Shown here in pieces: positions 25,251 to 35,392 of a stretch of DNA of 64,000 nt. Position 1 is the first letter of the stretch. Every line of letters begins with the position of its first letter. The notes under the pieces are model-generated. The model did not search any database. It was given only the letters and a program-made list of their open reading frames with translations, and had not been told where the DNA came from. Location of the stretch: assembly GCF_033568475.1 (NCBI RefSeq), contig NC_133122.1, forward strand, positions 152,968,861 to 153,032,860. The letters run 5' to 3'. A program made the translations under genes and the position numbers. The DNA is from Henckelia pumila. Lineage: Eukaryota > Streptophyta > Magnoliopsida > Lamiales > Gesneriaceae.

Positions 25251-25677
25251 CCGGGCAGCGATTGGATCGCTGCCCGGTGGGGCAGCAATTGTTGCTGCCC
25301 GGGCGGCGCACGGCGCCGCCCAAAGGGGGCGCACAGCGCCGCCCAAGGCGGCGACCGTCGCCGCCCAGGGCGGCGCACGGCGCAGCCCAAGGCGGCGACC
25401 GTCGCCGCCCAGGGCGGCGCACGGCGCCGCCCAGGGCAGCGCTGTGCGCTGCCCAGCGCAGCGCTGGGCGCTGCGCAGGGCAGCGCTCGGCGCTGCCCAG
25501 GGGCGGCACTCGGCGCCGCCCAGCGCAGCGCTGGGCGCTGCGCAGGGCGGCGCTCGGCGCCGCCCAGGACGGCGCTCGGCGCCGCCCAGGGGCGGCGCCA
25601 GGCGCTGCCCTAAGGGGGCAGCCGGGCTGCCCCTGGCCCGCGCCCCGGGTGCGGGCCAACCCGGGAGTGTCCCGGGT
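25251..25677 (+). repeat. Tandem array of about 19 short GC-rich hairpins in the copia leader
   Basis: Consecutive inverted repeats, mostly with 9-bp arms and a 3-nt loop, repeat about every 22 bp. Examples: 25251-25277 (12-bp arms CCGGGCAGCGAT, loop TGG), 25280-25300 (GGGCAGCAA, loop TTG), 25301-25321 (GGGCGGCGC, loop ACG), 25434-25454 (GGGCAGCGC, loop TGT), 25456-25476 (GCGCAGCGC, loop TGG) and 25478-25498 (GGGCAGCGC, loop TCG). The array ends with CCCGGGA-GTG-TCCCGGG. Arm sequences differ between units, but the partner arm changes to match in most; a few units keep one mismatch or a G-T pair. It lies between the primer site and gag. Open frames across it are Ala/Arg-rich artefacts of composition. 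Confidence 0.9.
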
Positions 25678-25903
25678 GGCCCGCTGGAAAAATTAATTTT
25701 AATATTTTTATTAATTTTAATATTTAAAATTTTATTTTTGGTCCGGTCAAAAATTGTTTTTGATTGGTTCACGAGATTTCGGATCGAATTGTTCGAGTCC
25801 GTAAATTTTAAAATTGATTTTGGATAAATTTGAATTTTTGGAAAATTTTAATATTTTATCCGTAAATTGAATTTTGAAATCAATTATTTTGGTACAATTG
25901 ATG

Positions 25904-26051
25904 ATAAGATATGATCTTATGATATATTAGATAAAATATGATTTTATTTGTAAAATTGGATTTTATAGATAAAATATGATTTTATTTGATATGGAGATAA
26001 AATATGATTTTATATGTGAAATGTGATTTTATATATAAAATATGATTTTAT
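25904..26051 (+). repeat. AT-rich hairpin array with 3-nt loops in the copia leader
   Basis: Units ATAAGAT-ATG-ATCTTAT (25904-25920), ATAAAAT-ATG-ATTTTAT (25931-25947, 25969-25985, 25997-26013 and 26035-26051) and TAAAAT-TGG-ATTTTA (25951-25965) recur. The first unit differs from the others by paired changes in both arms. A weaker unit lies near 26018-26032. Confidence 0.8.
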
Positions 26052-26737
26052 CTTGTTTAAATTTGAATTGCCACAGCATGTTATCCAATAAATTAATTTT
26101 GAATTAAATGTTATTGGATAAGGATGATCGATTGCCATGACCAATTTTGTAGGTGTATGTTAGGAATTTACATTTTGTCTTTATTGTTGTTGGTTTTATT
26201 AATGGGCCTGGTTTATGGCCCGATATGAATGTCATATGTAATAAAAGTGGGCTTGGTTTATAGCCCGTTCCCACCCCCTAAAAATGTATCCCCTACTTGT
26301 CATTGTTATTTAATTGTAAATACATTAGATTTAGTGGGAGATCAAGATTTGAAGATGGTGGGCCCAGCAGACAATGAAGACTGAAGAAATGTAAATTGGA
26401 AGCATATGTAATAGGATTGCATTTGCATACTGCATATTACCTAGGATTGGACTAAGACCCGTGATTGGCAACCACGGGTCAATTAGAAATGGAATCGATC
26501 ATCCTATATAATATGTGATATTATGATTGTATGCATGTTTAGACATAAATTGCGTGAATCCGGCAATGCATGCAATAAATTAAAAATGATGAGACAAATA
26601 TTTTATAAATAAAATCCCTCATTTTAAATATGATTTAAAATTTATATCAAGATAAATAAAGGAAATTTAAATATTGTTTAAATGTTCCTACCTTCCATCA
26701 ACGGTCAATGTATGTGATGCTACCCGCGGATACGGTC

Positions 26738-27022
26738 CGGCTCATATTATTGGGGGGGCCCGTTCGTCGGAAAGCTGTACATTGGATCGACAAATGTTGT
26801 AAGTTGGGTGGAACTCCCATGGGATCGGCTCATATTATTGGGGGATCCACATGGCGACCGTCCATCACAACTTAATATTGATGGGTCATCTTGACATGTC
26901 ACTTTAAACGGCGTCATATTATTGGGCCCTTATTGGACATGAGGTAAATACATGGGGGTTGCTTTGGAAGCAATTGGGCTCTACCTTTTGAGAATTATGG
27001 TTGGCTGATATTATTCGGGACC
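26738..27022 (+). repeat. Four imperfect ~88-bp repeats in the copia leader
   Basis: The core GGCTCATATTATTGGGGG recurs with changes at about 26738, 26826, 26910 and 27002, so the spacing is 84-92 bp. It lies just upstream of gag. A possible leader intron acceptor, TTTTCAG, sits at about 27192-27198. Confidence 0.7.
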
Positions 27023-27209
27023 ATAAGTTTGTCAATTGGACTCCATGTTCTCACTAAGGAAAAAGTTTCCCGTTTTCACTAGAGGGTGGTGAAATCGTTA
27101 AAATAGTGGGAGTGAGATTCATAAAATTAAATTCGCCTATTTTATGTCTTAGTAAATTGTTAAACAATCATTGATATATGTCTGTTTTTCCTTTTCAGTA
27201 TTTCATACA

Positions 27210-30200
27210 ATGAATTCGCGAAATCCTTTATTCTCGATCCTCGAACAAAACAAGCTGACTGGCGCCAACTATACGGAATGGTTCCGGAAGTTGAAGATTG
27301 TCTTAACTTCGGAGAAAATGCTCTACGTGTTAGAGAAAGCACCTCCGAAGGAAGCACCAGCTGACATAAGTCCGGAGGAATTGGCCAAACTTGATGCATG
27401 GTGTGACCATGACATCAAGACCAAATGCTATATGCAAGCCTCGATGTCTGATGAACTCCAGAGGCGATTTGAGGACACGGTGAATGCTGCTGACATTCAC
27501 ACGCAACTCAAGGAACTTTTTGGGGCTCAGTCGAGGGCTGAAAGGTTCTCTACTGTTAAGGAGTTGATGACGTGCCGCATGCGTGAAGGGACTTCGGTCC
27601 GTGATCATGGGGTACGAGTGATTTGGCTCATACAGAAGTTAGCGACCCTTGATTTGGTGTTGGAGCATGAACTCAATGTGGACTTGCTGCTTCTATCTCT
27701 TCCTTCTTCATTTGATGGATTCGTGATAAATTTTAATATGAACAAGATAGAGGCCACCCTTGAAGAGATGGTCAATATGCTCGTTACATATGAATCCACA
27801 CTTAAGAAGGATAAGCCAGCTTTCTTGGTGGGCTCCTCATCTTCTGCTAAGAAGGGGCCAAGTATGAAGGGCAAGAAACGTTCTGCCCCACCCAAGAAAG
27901 TGGAACCCGAGAAGAAGCAAAAGACAAAGGCTTCAAACGATGGAAAATCCAAGGATGTTTGCCATTACTGCAAGAAGCCGGGTCATTGGAAGCGCAACTG
28001 CAAGGAGTATCTTGAGCAGTTGGGAACTGCAAAGGGTATGTTCTATATCGAAATAAACATGTCACTTAATACAACTTCTTGGGTATTGGATACCGGATGT
28101 GGATCTCACATTTGCAATGATTTGCAGGTGATGACAAGAAGTCGCAGGCTTAGAATGGGTGAGACCCAGCTGAGGCTCGGGAATGGTTCCAGAGTTGTAG
28201 CTACGGCCATTGGAGATGTTTGTTTGATTTTGCAGAATGGTTTTAAATTATTGTTGAGAGATGTTTTATTTGTGCCAGATTTAATTAAAAACATTATTTC
28301 TATTTCTATGCTTGATAGAGATGGTTATTCTTGTAATTTTGTGAATGGTATTTGCAGTATTTACAAGAATGAATGTTTAATTGGAAATGGACAACTTGAA
28401 AACGATCTATACAATTTAAAACTAAAAGACGTTCCAGTGAATTGTATTGACAAACCGGCAACAACAAACAAAAGGAAAATCGATAGTCAAAACCCGGCAA
28501 ACCTTTGGCACGCTAGACTAGGTCATATTTCCTCAAGGAGGATGAACAAGCTAGTGGGAGAGGGCATGTTTGATATGTCTGATATTAACTCTCTACCTAC
28601 TTGTGAATCCTGCCTAAAAGGGAAAATGACTAAATCTCCTTTTAAGGGGAAGCCTGAACGTAGTCAAAATCTGTTGGATTTGATCCATACAGATGTTTGT
28701 GGTCCATTTAGAGTAGGGACTCAACATGGCCACACCTACTTCATTACCTTTACTGATGATTATTCTAGGTATGGGTATTTATATTTAATGAAATATAAGT
28801 CTGAAGCATTTGAAAAGTTCAAAGAATTCAAGGCTGAAGTAGAAAACAAGCTAGGTAAAAGTATTAAAGCACTTCGATCGGATCGAGGTGGAGAATACTT
28901 GAGTACCGAGTTTTTGGACTATCTAAAAGAGAATGGGATTCTCTCTCAGTGGACTCCTCCTATGACACCACAGCTTAATGGTGTATCGGAGCGCCGTAAT
29001 CGAACTTTGTTGGACATGGTTCGATCCATGATGAGCTTCACTGAGCTTCCACCTTCGTTTTGGGGCTATGCGCTTGAAACGGCGGTATTGTTGTTGAATA
29101 ACGTCCACACTAAAGCAGTGGACAAAACACCATACGAGTTATGGAATGGCAAAGCTCCTAAGTATTCATACTTGAGGATTTGGGGATGTCCTGCTTACGT
29201 GAAGCGGACAGTGGGAGATAAGTTGGATAGTCGATCCAGCCTGTGTTATTTTGTGGGGTATCCGAAGAATTCAATCGGATATTATTTCTATTATCCTGCT
29301 GAAACAAAGGTGTTTGTTTCACGGAATGCCACCTTCTTGGAGAAGGAGTTCTTATTGGATAAGAAAGGCGAGATGATGGAACTCGAAGAAGTTCGAGAAG
29401 AACCCGAAATACAAAATAACGATCCCACACCTCAGGAACCATTGCTGGACACGCCTGCACCTAGAAGATCCGAGAGGACTTCTAGACCTCCAGTTCGATA
29501 TGGTCTTCTTCTTGAAGAGGGTCAAGATGAACCCGACATTGGATGTGATCCAAGAAGCTTCAAGGAAGCAATTTCTGATGCGGATTCGAATTTATGGCTT
29601 GAAGCTATGCAGTCAGAATTGGATTCGATGCATACTAACCAAGTCTGGACTTTAGTGGATCCTCCCGATGGAATTGTTCCAATAGGGTGTAAATGGATCT
29701 ACAAAAGAAAGCTTGGGCCTGATGGTAAGGTATTGACCTACAAGGCGCGATTGGTGGCTAAAGGTTATACTCAAAGGCAAGGAGTTGACTATGACGAAAC
29801 CTTTTCACCAGTTGCAATGTTCAAGTCCATAAGAATCCTTATTGCCATAGCTGCATGGTATGACTATGAGATATGGCAAATGGATGTGAAGACTGCTTTT
29901 CTTAATGGAGACATTAAGGAAGAAATCTATATGAAGCAGCCTGAGGGGTACACATCCATGGGAAGCGAGCATAAGGTATGCAAGCTTCAGAGATCAATTT
30001 ATGGTCTAAAACAAGCATCAAGAAGTTGGAACCAGAAATTTGATGAAACAATTAAAGACTTTGGTTTCATCAAGAACCCGGAGGAACCTTGCGTGTACAA
30101 GAAAGTAGTTAAGGATGCGGTGACATTCTTAGTACTTTATGTTGATGACATCCTACTCATTGGGAATGATGTAGGGATGTTGCAGTCAACAAAGATATGG

Positions 30201-31124
30201 TTATCAGGTAGATTTTCGATGAAGGATTTGGGTGAGGCATCCTACATTCTTGGGATACAGATCTATAGGGATAGATCTAAGAGAATGATAGGACTCACTC
30301 AATCAACCTACATCGATACCATATTGAAACGGTTTTCAATGGATGGGTCCAAGAGAGGACATCTACCCATGTGTCATGGAGTTTCTCTATCCAAGTCTAT
30401 GTGTCCCAAGACTGATGCAGAGATAGAGAATATGACACATGTACCATATGCGTCAGCTATAGGTAGTATCATGTATGGGATGATATCTACCAGACCGGAT
30501 GTAGCATTTGCTCTGAGTGTCACGAGCAGATATCAGTCTAATCCTGGTCAGATGCATTGGAAAGCCGTGAAGGACATTCTTAAGTACTTGCGAAGGACTA
30601 AGAATATGTTCATGGTTTATGGAGGACGAGAACTCAAACTGGAAGGCTATACCGACTCTAGCTTCCAAAGTGATGTGGATGACTCGAAGTCAACCTCTGG
30701 ATTTGTGTTCATGCTCAATGGCGGTGCTGTCTCTTGGAAGAGTTCCAAGCAGGACACCACAGCGGATTCCACCACTGAGGCTGAATACATTGCAGCATCA
30801 GCTGCTGCTAAAGAGGCCGTTTGGATGAGGAATTTCGTCCAAGAGTTGGGCGTCATTCCTGAATTTGTTGGTCCAGTCCCGGTGTACTGCGACAACACGG
30901 GTGCCGTTGCTCAAGCAAAGGAACCAAGGTCTCATCAAAGATCCAAACACGTACTGAGGAAATACCACATAATCCGGGAGATTGTGGAAAGAGGAGACAT
31001 CAGTGTCGAACGAGTGGCCTCTGCAGACAATATCGCTGATCCACTTACTAAGCCTTTGCCAGGACCATTGTTTGACAAACATCGCGAAGCAATGGGTCTA
31101 CGTAGTATGACTAGTTGGCTATAG
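27210..31124 (+). CDS. Copia gag-pol polyprotein, intact (1304 aa)
   Basis: A single open frame encodes capsid and enzymes. Start chosen at MNSRNPLFSILE, typical of plant copia gag; an in-frame ATG 39 bp upstream is less likely. Order: gag; zinc knuckle CHYCKKPGHWKRNC (about residue 250); aspartic protease WVLDTGCGSH (about 291); integrase with HHCC zinc finger (HARLGH about 434) and triad D in HTDVCGPF, D in LRSDRGGEY, E in NGVSERRN (about 593); reverse transcriptase with YVDDILL (about 977); RNase H with YTDSSF (about 1145) and TEAEYIA (about 1190). All catalytic motifs are present, with no stop or frameshift. It ends 14 bp before the 3' LTR. Acts in cytoplasmic particles and the nucleus. 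Confidence 0.96.
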   Translation: MNSRNPLFSILEQNKLTGANYTEWFRKLKIVLTSEKMLYVLEKAPPKEAPADISPEELAKLDAWCDHDIKTKCYMQASMSDELQRRFEDTVNAADIHTQLKELFGAQSRAERFSTVKELMTCRMREGTSVRDHGVRVIWLIQKLATLDLVLEHELNVDLLLLSLPSSFDGFVINFNMNKIEATLEEMVNMLVTYESTLKKDKPAFLVGSSSSAKKGPSMKGKKRSAPPKKVEPEKKQKTKASNDGKSKDVCHYCKKPGHWKRNCKEYLEQLGTAKGMFYIEINMSLNTTSWVLDTGCGSHICNDLQVMTRSRRLRMGETQLRLGNGSRVVATAIGDVCLILQNGFKLLLRDVLFVPDLIKNIISISMLDRDGYSCNFVNGICSIYKNECLIGNGQLENDLYNLKLKDVPVNCIDKPATTNKRKIDSQNPANLWHARLGHISSRRMNKLVGEGMFDMSDINSLPTCESCLKGKMTKSPFKGKPERSQNLLDLIHTDVCGPFRVGTQHGHTYFITFTDDYSRYGYLYLMKYKSEAFEKFKEFKAEVENKLGKSIKALRSDRGGEYLSTEFLDYLKENGILSQWTPPMTPQLNGVSERRNRTLLDMVRSMMSFTELPPSFWGYALETAVLLLNNVHTKAVDKTPYELWNGKAPKYSYLRIWGCPAYVKRTVGDKLDSRSSLCYFVGYPKNSIGYYFYYPAETKVFVSRNATFLEKEFLLDKKGEMMELEEVREEPEIQNNDPTPQEPLLDTPAPRRSERTSRPPVRYGLLLEEGQDEPDIGCDPRSFKEAISDADSNLWLEAMQSELDSMHTNQVWTLVDPPDGIVPIGCKWIYKRKLGPDGKVLTYKARLVAKGYTQRQGVDYDETFSPVAMFKSIRILIAIAAWYDYEIWQMDVKTAFLNGDIKEEIYMKQPEGYTSMGSEHKVCKLQRSIYGLKQASRSWNQKFDETIKDFGFIKNPEEPCVYKKVVKDAVTFLVLYVDDILLIGNDVGMLQSTKIWLSGRFSMKDLGEASYILGIQIYRDRSKRMIGLTQSTYIDTILKRFSMDGSKRGHLPMCHGVSLSKSMCPKTDAEIENMTHVPYASAIGSIMYGMISTRPDVAFALSVTSRYQSNPGQMHWKAVKDILKYLRRTKNMFMVYGGRELKLEGYTDSSFQSDVDDSKSTSGFVFMLNGGAVSWKSSKQDTTADSTTEAEYIAASAAAKEAVWMRNFVQELGVIPEFVGPVPVYCDNTGAVAQAKEPRSHQRSKHVLRKYHIIREIVERGDISVERVASADNIADPLTKPLPGPLFDKHREAMGLRSMTSWL

Positions 31125-31138
31125 GGCAAGTGGGAGAT
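31125..31138 (+). promoter_or_regulatory. Copia polypurine tract
   Basis: GGGCAAGTGGGAGAT lies between the stop codon and the 3' LTR start TGTAAG, the expected plus-strand primer position. Confidence 0.85.
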
Positions 31139-32999
31139 TGTAAGAGTGGGTGCCCAGTGAGCCAACTGTGTGGCTATGGGCTTTGTTGACTCTTTGTATA
31201 AACAATCTTTTGTTTAATATTATTTACACTTTTATGGCAATGACTTTATATTACTTCATATTGTTATATTGTGATATACTATTGTTGTTTTGATAAAGAC
31301 CTTGAATATACTATAGTGTATGTAAGATGTGGTAGAACATGGAGATGTCTATCATGAAATACATCTTATAGTCACTGTATATTCTAAAACCGTTCCTAGT
31401 CGATTGAGCCGTCCGATAATAAGGATAAGGGTCGCTCGAGTTTGAGACTAGCATTTGCGATGCGGAGTACCACGTTTCATTGGTAGGGAACATGGAGATG
31501 TTCGAAGCATGCAAATGGATATTCATAGGATGAATAGTCGAACTACCCTATCCGGACTTTCCAAGTGGTTATCACTTATCGAGTGGATAAAGTCCGCGGT
31601 TTTGGTTGTACACCATTAGTCCTTACGACTTGAAACATCATGGAGACTCTATATGCTAGTACTGTGCTTTGACTCGTTTACCGACTCTGAGGGGGTCATC
31701 AGGTGTCGAGATTGGGTACAGTTACGACACATATAGGAGTCAATGCATTGTTGTCAAGGATTCACCACATACTTGCGAGTATGGATATCCTATGCGATCT
31801 GAGGAGATATTAGTGTGACAAATCTCTGGCCAGAGTACTTGATGTGATTTAAGAAATGGTTTCTTAGTAGCACATGCGATGTCACTAATTTGATCTTCAA
31901 GATGCATTGCATAGTTATCGAATCTTGAGCGACTCTCGATATACCAATGGTTGTTGATTCGATCGGGATATATGGATGAAGGGACCGTACTGTACGTTAA
32001 CCAAAATCTACTGGTTCTTGTAGGCACTATCAGTGATACCTAGGGAATCATGGGGCGATGTTGCTAGGCGCTTTACCATGATTCGTTGGGCAAGTTGGAA
32101 AGTGTTGTTCCGAGTCACAAGGAGTTGTGAGCCCACGGCTAGCTGTATCCCTGAACCATTGAGGGTCACACAGTGTAATGGAGTTTTAATCCCCGTTGAG
32201 ATAGTTAAATTTAAAGAGTTAAATTTAATGAACTAAGGAGTTGGACTTCTTAAATAAGAGTAAGGGAGTAGGATTTCCTAAAATGACATAGGGATGGACA
32301 TTTTTGGAAACCACTGAATTCGGATTCAGGAAAATTTATTTTGACTTTAAAACGTGCAGAAATGGTTTCTGTACACATTGGTGAAATCGTTTCATCAATC
32401 AGAGTCACGATGAATTTTATATTAATTTCTGAACGAGCGGGCTTTGCTTGTCGGGCCCCAGCTTATGACTAATGGGCCCTAAGGTGTTAGTGGCCTGCAT
32501 TATAAATAAGTTATTTCAGTACAGAAATTACACACGATAGCTCATAATTTTTGAGAGCAAAAATCGAAAACCCTAGTCTCTCTAAAAGAATTTTCGGCCG
32601 AACCCTCCCCCTCTGCCCGAGAAATTCCGGTCTGTGATTTTGAATCGCAGTAAGGAATAACGAATCAAATTCGTGTATTCTCTTCGCAGAAAACTTCTGA
32701 TAGATTTTCTAGTGCAATCTATCAGAGGGATTAAACCTCTGTTCGTGGACCTGATTGAAGGCGTTCATCGGTTCCAGGGAGAGACAACAAGAGCAGAATT
32801 GTTCTGTTGGTGTCCATTAATCTCGTTGCGAGATTTGAGGTAAAATTTATTTAATTGTTATTTAAATTTTACACACACGTAATTCAATCGATGAACGGTT
32901 GATACCCATACCATGGAAACGTTCCATGAAAAATTTTTAAACTTCCGCTGCACCGGGTATCAATCGTAATTGGTCTGGGAACTCGCCAGTTTTCCAACA
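31139..32999 (+). repeat. Copia 3' LTR, 1861 bp
   Basis: Same sequence as the 5' LTR over its whole length by eye, two T shorter near the end. It ends CCAACA directly before the target duplication tcttt. Confidence 0.95.
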
Positions 33000-34977
33000 T
33001 CTTTGCTGTCAGCACAGAAGATTGTAACATCACTTCCATCAGTTTCTTCCTTGCCATAAGTTAGGAATGTAATTTTCCTATTATCAATGTTGGCCAAGGA
33101 GCTTGCTAACTTGGCAAGACGGTCTGCTGACTCATTTTCCCCTCTAGGTATCTGCTTTATATCATAGCTGTCTAAACGCGAGAGAAGCTCGTTTACTTGA
33201 GTGAGGTATTCAAACATTTTATCTTCCTTCGCTTCATAATTTCCATTAACCTGACTGACGATAAGTTGGGAGTCACTGTGTATCGTCAGTCTTTTTGCTC
33301 CGACCGACAGGGCCAATTTAATTCCCATGATGAAAGCTTCATATTCTGCCTCATTATTCGTTGCAGGGAATAGAAATTTGACGGCATATTGAAATTTATC
33401 TCCCTGTGGGCTCTCCACAACTATACCTGAACCGCTTCCTGTAGAGGTTGATGACCCGTCGACATAAACCATCCATGTTTGGGTGGAGCTTTCTTCTTGA
33501 GTTACTGTCATTTCTACTAGAAAATCAGCCAGAATTTGTGCTTTAATCGCTGGACGCGGGCGATATTCAATTCCATATTGGCTCAGTTCAACAGCCCACT
33601 TAACCATTCTTCCTGATGCTTCAGGACTCGAGATAATTTGTTTGAGAGGATGATTGGTGAGTACAATTATTGGATGAGAGTGAAAGTAAGGACGTAATTT
33701 TCTCGCTGCAATTACCAAAGCCAGTGCCAGTTTCTCGATTTTTGTATATCTTAATTCTGCTCCGTGTAAAGTTCGACTAATATAATAAACTGGTTTGTGC
33801 TCACGTCCTACTTCAGAGACCAATACTGCACTTACCGCCTCCGCAGATATTGCCAGATAAATCAACAGGGTGTCACCTTCGTTTGGTTTTACCAACAACG
33901 GCGGAGAGGTCAGATGCACTTTCAACTCGTCAAATGCTTGCTGACACTCTTCTGTCCATTGAAAACCCTTCCCACTCCTCAACATTTTGAAAAATGGTAA
34001 ACCCTTGTCTGCGGATCTTGAGATAAATCGGTTGAGGGCGGCCAAACGTCCTGTCAATTCTTGGATGCCTTTTACACTCTTCGGAGGATTCATGTTTAAA
34101 ATTGCTTTGATTTTTTCAGGGTTGGCCTCTATTCCTCGTTCTGACACCATATAACCGAGAAATTTGCCTCCTCGTACACCAAAAGTGCATTTATCCGGAT
34201 TAAGTTTCATCCTGTATTTTCTGAGTATACTGAAACATTCCTCAAGATCTTCCAAATGATTAGATGCTTGAATACTTTTGACGAGCATGTCATCTATATA
34301 AACTTCCATGTTACGCCCGATCAAGTGTTCGAACATGGTATTTACCAGACGCTGATAGGTAGCTCCAGCATTTTTCAAACCAAACGGCATTACATCATAA
34401 CAATAAATTCCTCGATCAGTGATGAAACTTGCTTTTTCCTGGTCTTCTGGCGCTTGGCCGATCTGATTGTATCCTTGATATGCATCAAGAAAAGTGAGTA
34501 GCTCGCATCCTGCTGTCGAATCAACTAACAAGTCAATTCGAGGGAGTGGAAACGGATCTTTGGGGCATGCTTTGTTGAGATCAGTGAAATCTATACACAA
34601 ACGCCACTTTCCTCCAGGTTTTGGTACTAAAACCACATTTGCAAGCCAATCTGGGTATGAAACTGGCCTGATGTACTTTGCCACTAAGAGTTTTTCCACT
34701 TCCGCGGCTATATGCTGATTTTTCTCTGGACCAAATGCTCTTTTCTTTTGCTTCACCGGTCTCATTTTTGGATCAACACGGAGGTGATGAAGCGCATATT
34801 CATGAGGTATTCCTGGCAGATGCTCATCACCCCAAGCAAACACGTCCAAATTGCGACCAAGAAAATTTTTCAACTTCTCTTCCAATTCAGGAGGTAATTC
34901 AGTCCCGATTTTCAGTGTCTTCTTGGGATTACTCGGTACGATTTCTACATGCTTTAGATTTTTGGTTGCTGTTAAAG
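33000..34977 (-). CDS. Tat-1 reverse transcriptase, RNase H and archaeal-type RNase H (fragment)
   Basis: An open frame of about 660 codons on the minus strand. The RT has VLVPKPGGKWRLCIDF, ACPKDPFPLPRIDLLVD, VMPFGLKNAGATYQRL and the catalytic box YIDDMLVKS. A first RNase H follows (VYYISRTLHGAELRYTKIEK), then a second, archaeal-type RNase H with VYVDGSSTSTGSGSG, NNEAEYEAFIMG, HSDSQLIVSQVNG and NESADRLAKLA, which supplies the D-E-D-D set. The frame has no internal stop, unlike the integrase part. It is cut at 33005 by the copia element and at 34977 by the junction with the Tat-2 LTR stub; the codons to the right of 34978 are LTR sequence read in frame by chance. Confidence 0.9.
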
Positions 34978-35013
34978 ATCGATGAGTTGAGCTAATCTTC
35001 TCCTGGGATATCA
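34978..35013 (-). repeat. Tat-2 3' LTR stub fused to Tat-1 pol
   Basis: On the minus strand the stub begins TGATATCCCAGGAG directly after the purine tract AGGGGGGACTTG. Over 36 bp it matches the start of the Tat-2 5' LTR (TGATACCCCGGGAG...) with four differences. After ...CTCATCGAT the similarity stops and Tat-1 coding sequence begins. The rest of the LTR (about 865 bp) is missing here. Confidence 0.75.
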
Positions 35014-35235
35014 CAAGTCCCCCCTAGATTTTGAACTGAGGTCAAAGATCCGAAGTTCGCTAAGTTTTTGTTTCAAGATGACCCTAAGAAATTTCGAGCT
35101 GAGGTGCACAATTAAGCCCAGCTGTAATTCTGACAAGACATGCCATCATTATGTATAACGGTAAATGTTCAAATTCCAGAGGATCTGAGCCATCCATTTG
35201 GCATAAATCAACGGTCCGATTTGACCTGAGCTTTC

Positions 35236-35244
35236 TATAAATAG
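35236..35244 (+). promoter_or_regulatory. TATA box of the Tat-2 antisense ORF
   Basis: TATAAATAG lies about 150 bp before the ATG at 35393, on the plus strand, opposite to the element's own transcription. The CT-rich stretch after it (ttcattttcactttctcacc) looks like a plant transcript start. Confidence 0.6.
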
Positions 35245-35392
35245 CCCCTCACTGTGAAAGTTTCATTTTCACTTTCTCACCAATTTGATTCTCTTGATTT
35301 TCTCTCAACTTCCTTTCCGAGTTCTCTTGATTTCTTCCATTTTCTTTTTCCGAGCACCCTGTTTATCTCACCTTAGTAAGTATTATCTTTTT

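Larger units (their letters stand above)
23264..32999 (+). mobile_element. Complete, very young Ty1/copia retrotransposon (9.7 kb)
   Basis: LTRs at 23264-25126 and 31139-32999 start TGTAAGAG and end CCAACA. The 5-bp duplication tcttt flanks both sides (23259-23263 and 33000-33004). A Met-tRNA primer site follows the first LTR, a purine tract precedes the second, and one unbroken gag-pol frame lies between. It sits inside the Tat-1 integrase region, splitting that reading frame. The long LTRs, about 2-kb leader and single polyprotein fit the Angela/Tork side of plant copia elements; that lineage call is from memory. It appears potentially autonomous. Confidence 0.95.
17623..34977 (-). mobile_element. 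Tat-1: Ty3/gypsy Tat-lineage retrotransposon, 5' part missing, split by copia
   Basis: Reading on the minus strand from right to left: RT, RNase H and archaeal-type RNase H (34977-33000), the copia insertion (32999-23264), integrase (23263-22024), an antisense ORF on the plus strand (18440-21321), polypurine tract (about 18045-18032) and 3' LTR (18031-17623). A second RNase H and an extra antisense ORF near the 3' end are known marks of the plant Tat lineage. gag, protease, primer site and 5' LTR are absent because the element stops at the junction with the Tat-2 LTR stub at 34978. Target duplications therefore cannot be checked. Confidence 0.85.

Noticed and set aside
25251..25677. CRISPR-like regular array
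   Set aside because: Each unit is itself a palindrome, there are no repeat-spacer alternations, and the context is a plant retrotransposon.
25198..25827. Ala/Arg/Pro-rich open frames on both strands
   Set aside because: They arise from the GC-rich hairpin array, are open in several frames at once, lack known motifs, and lie in the leader of the copia element.
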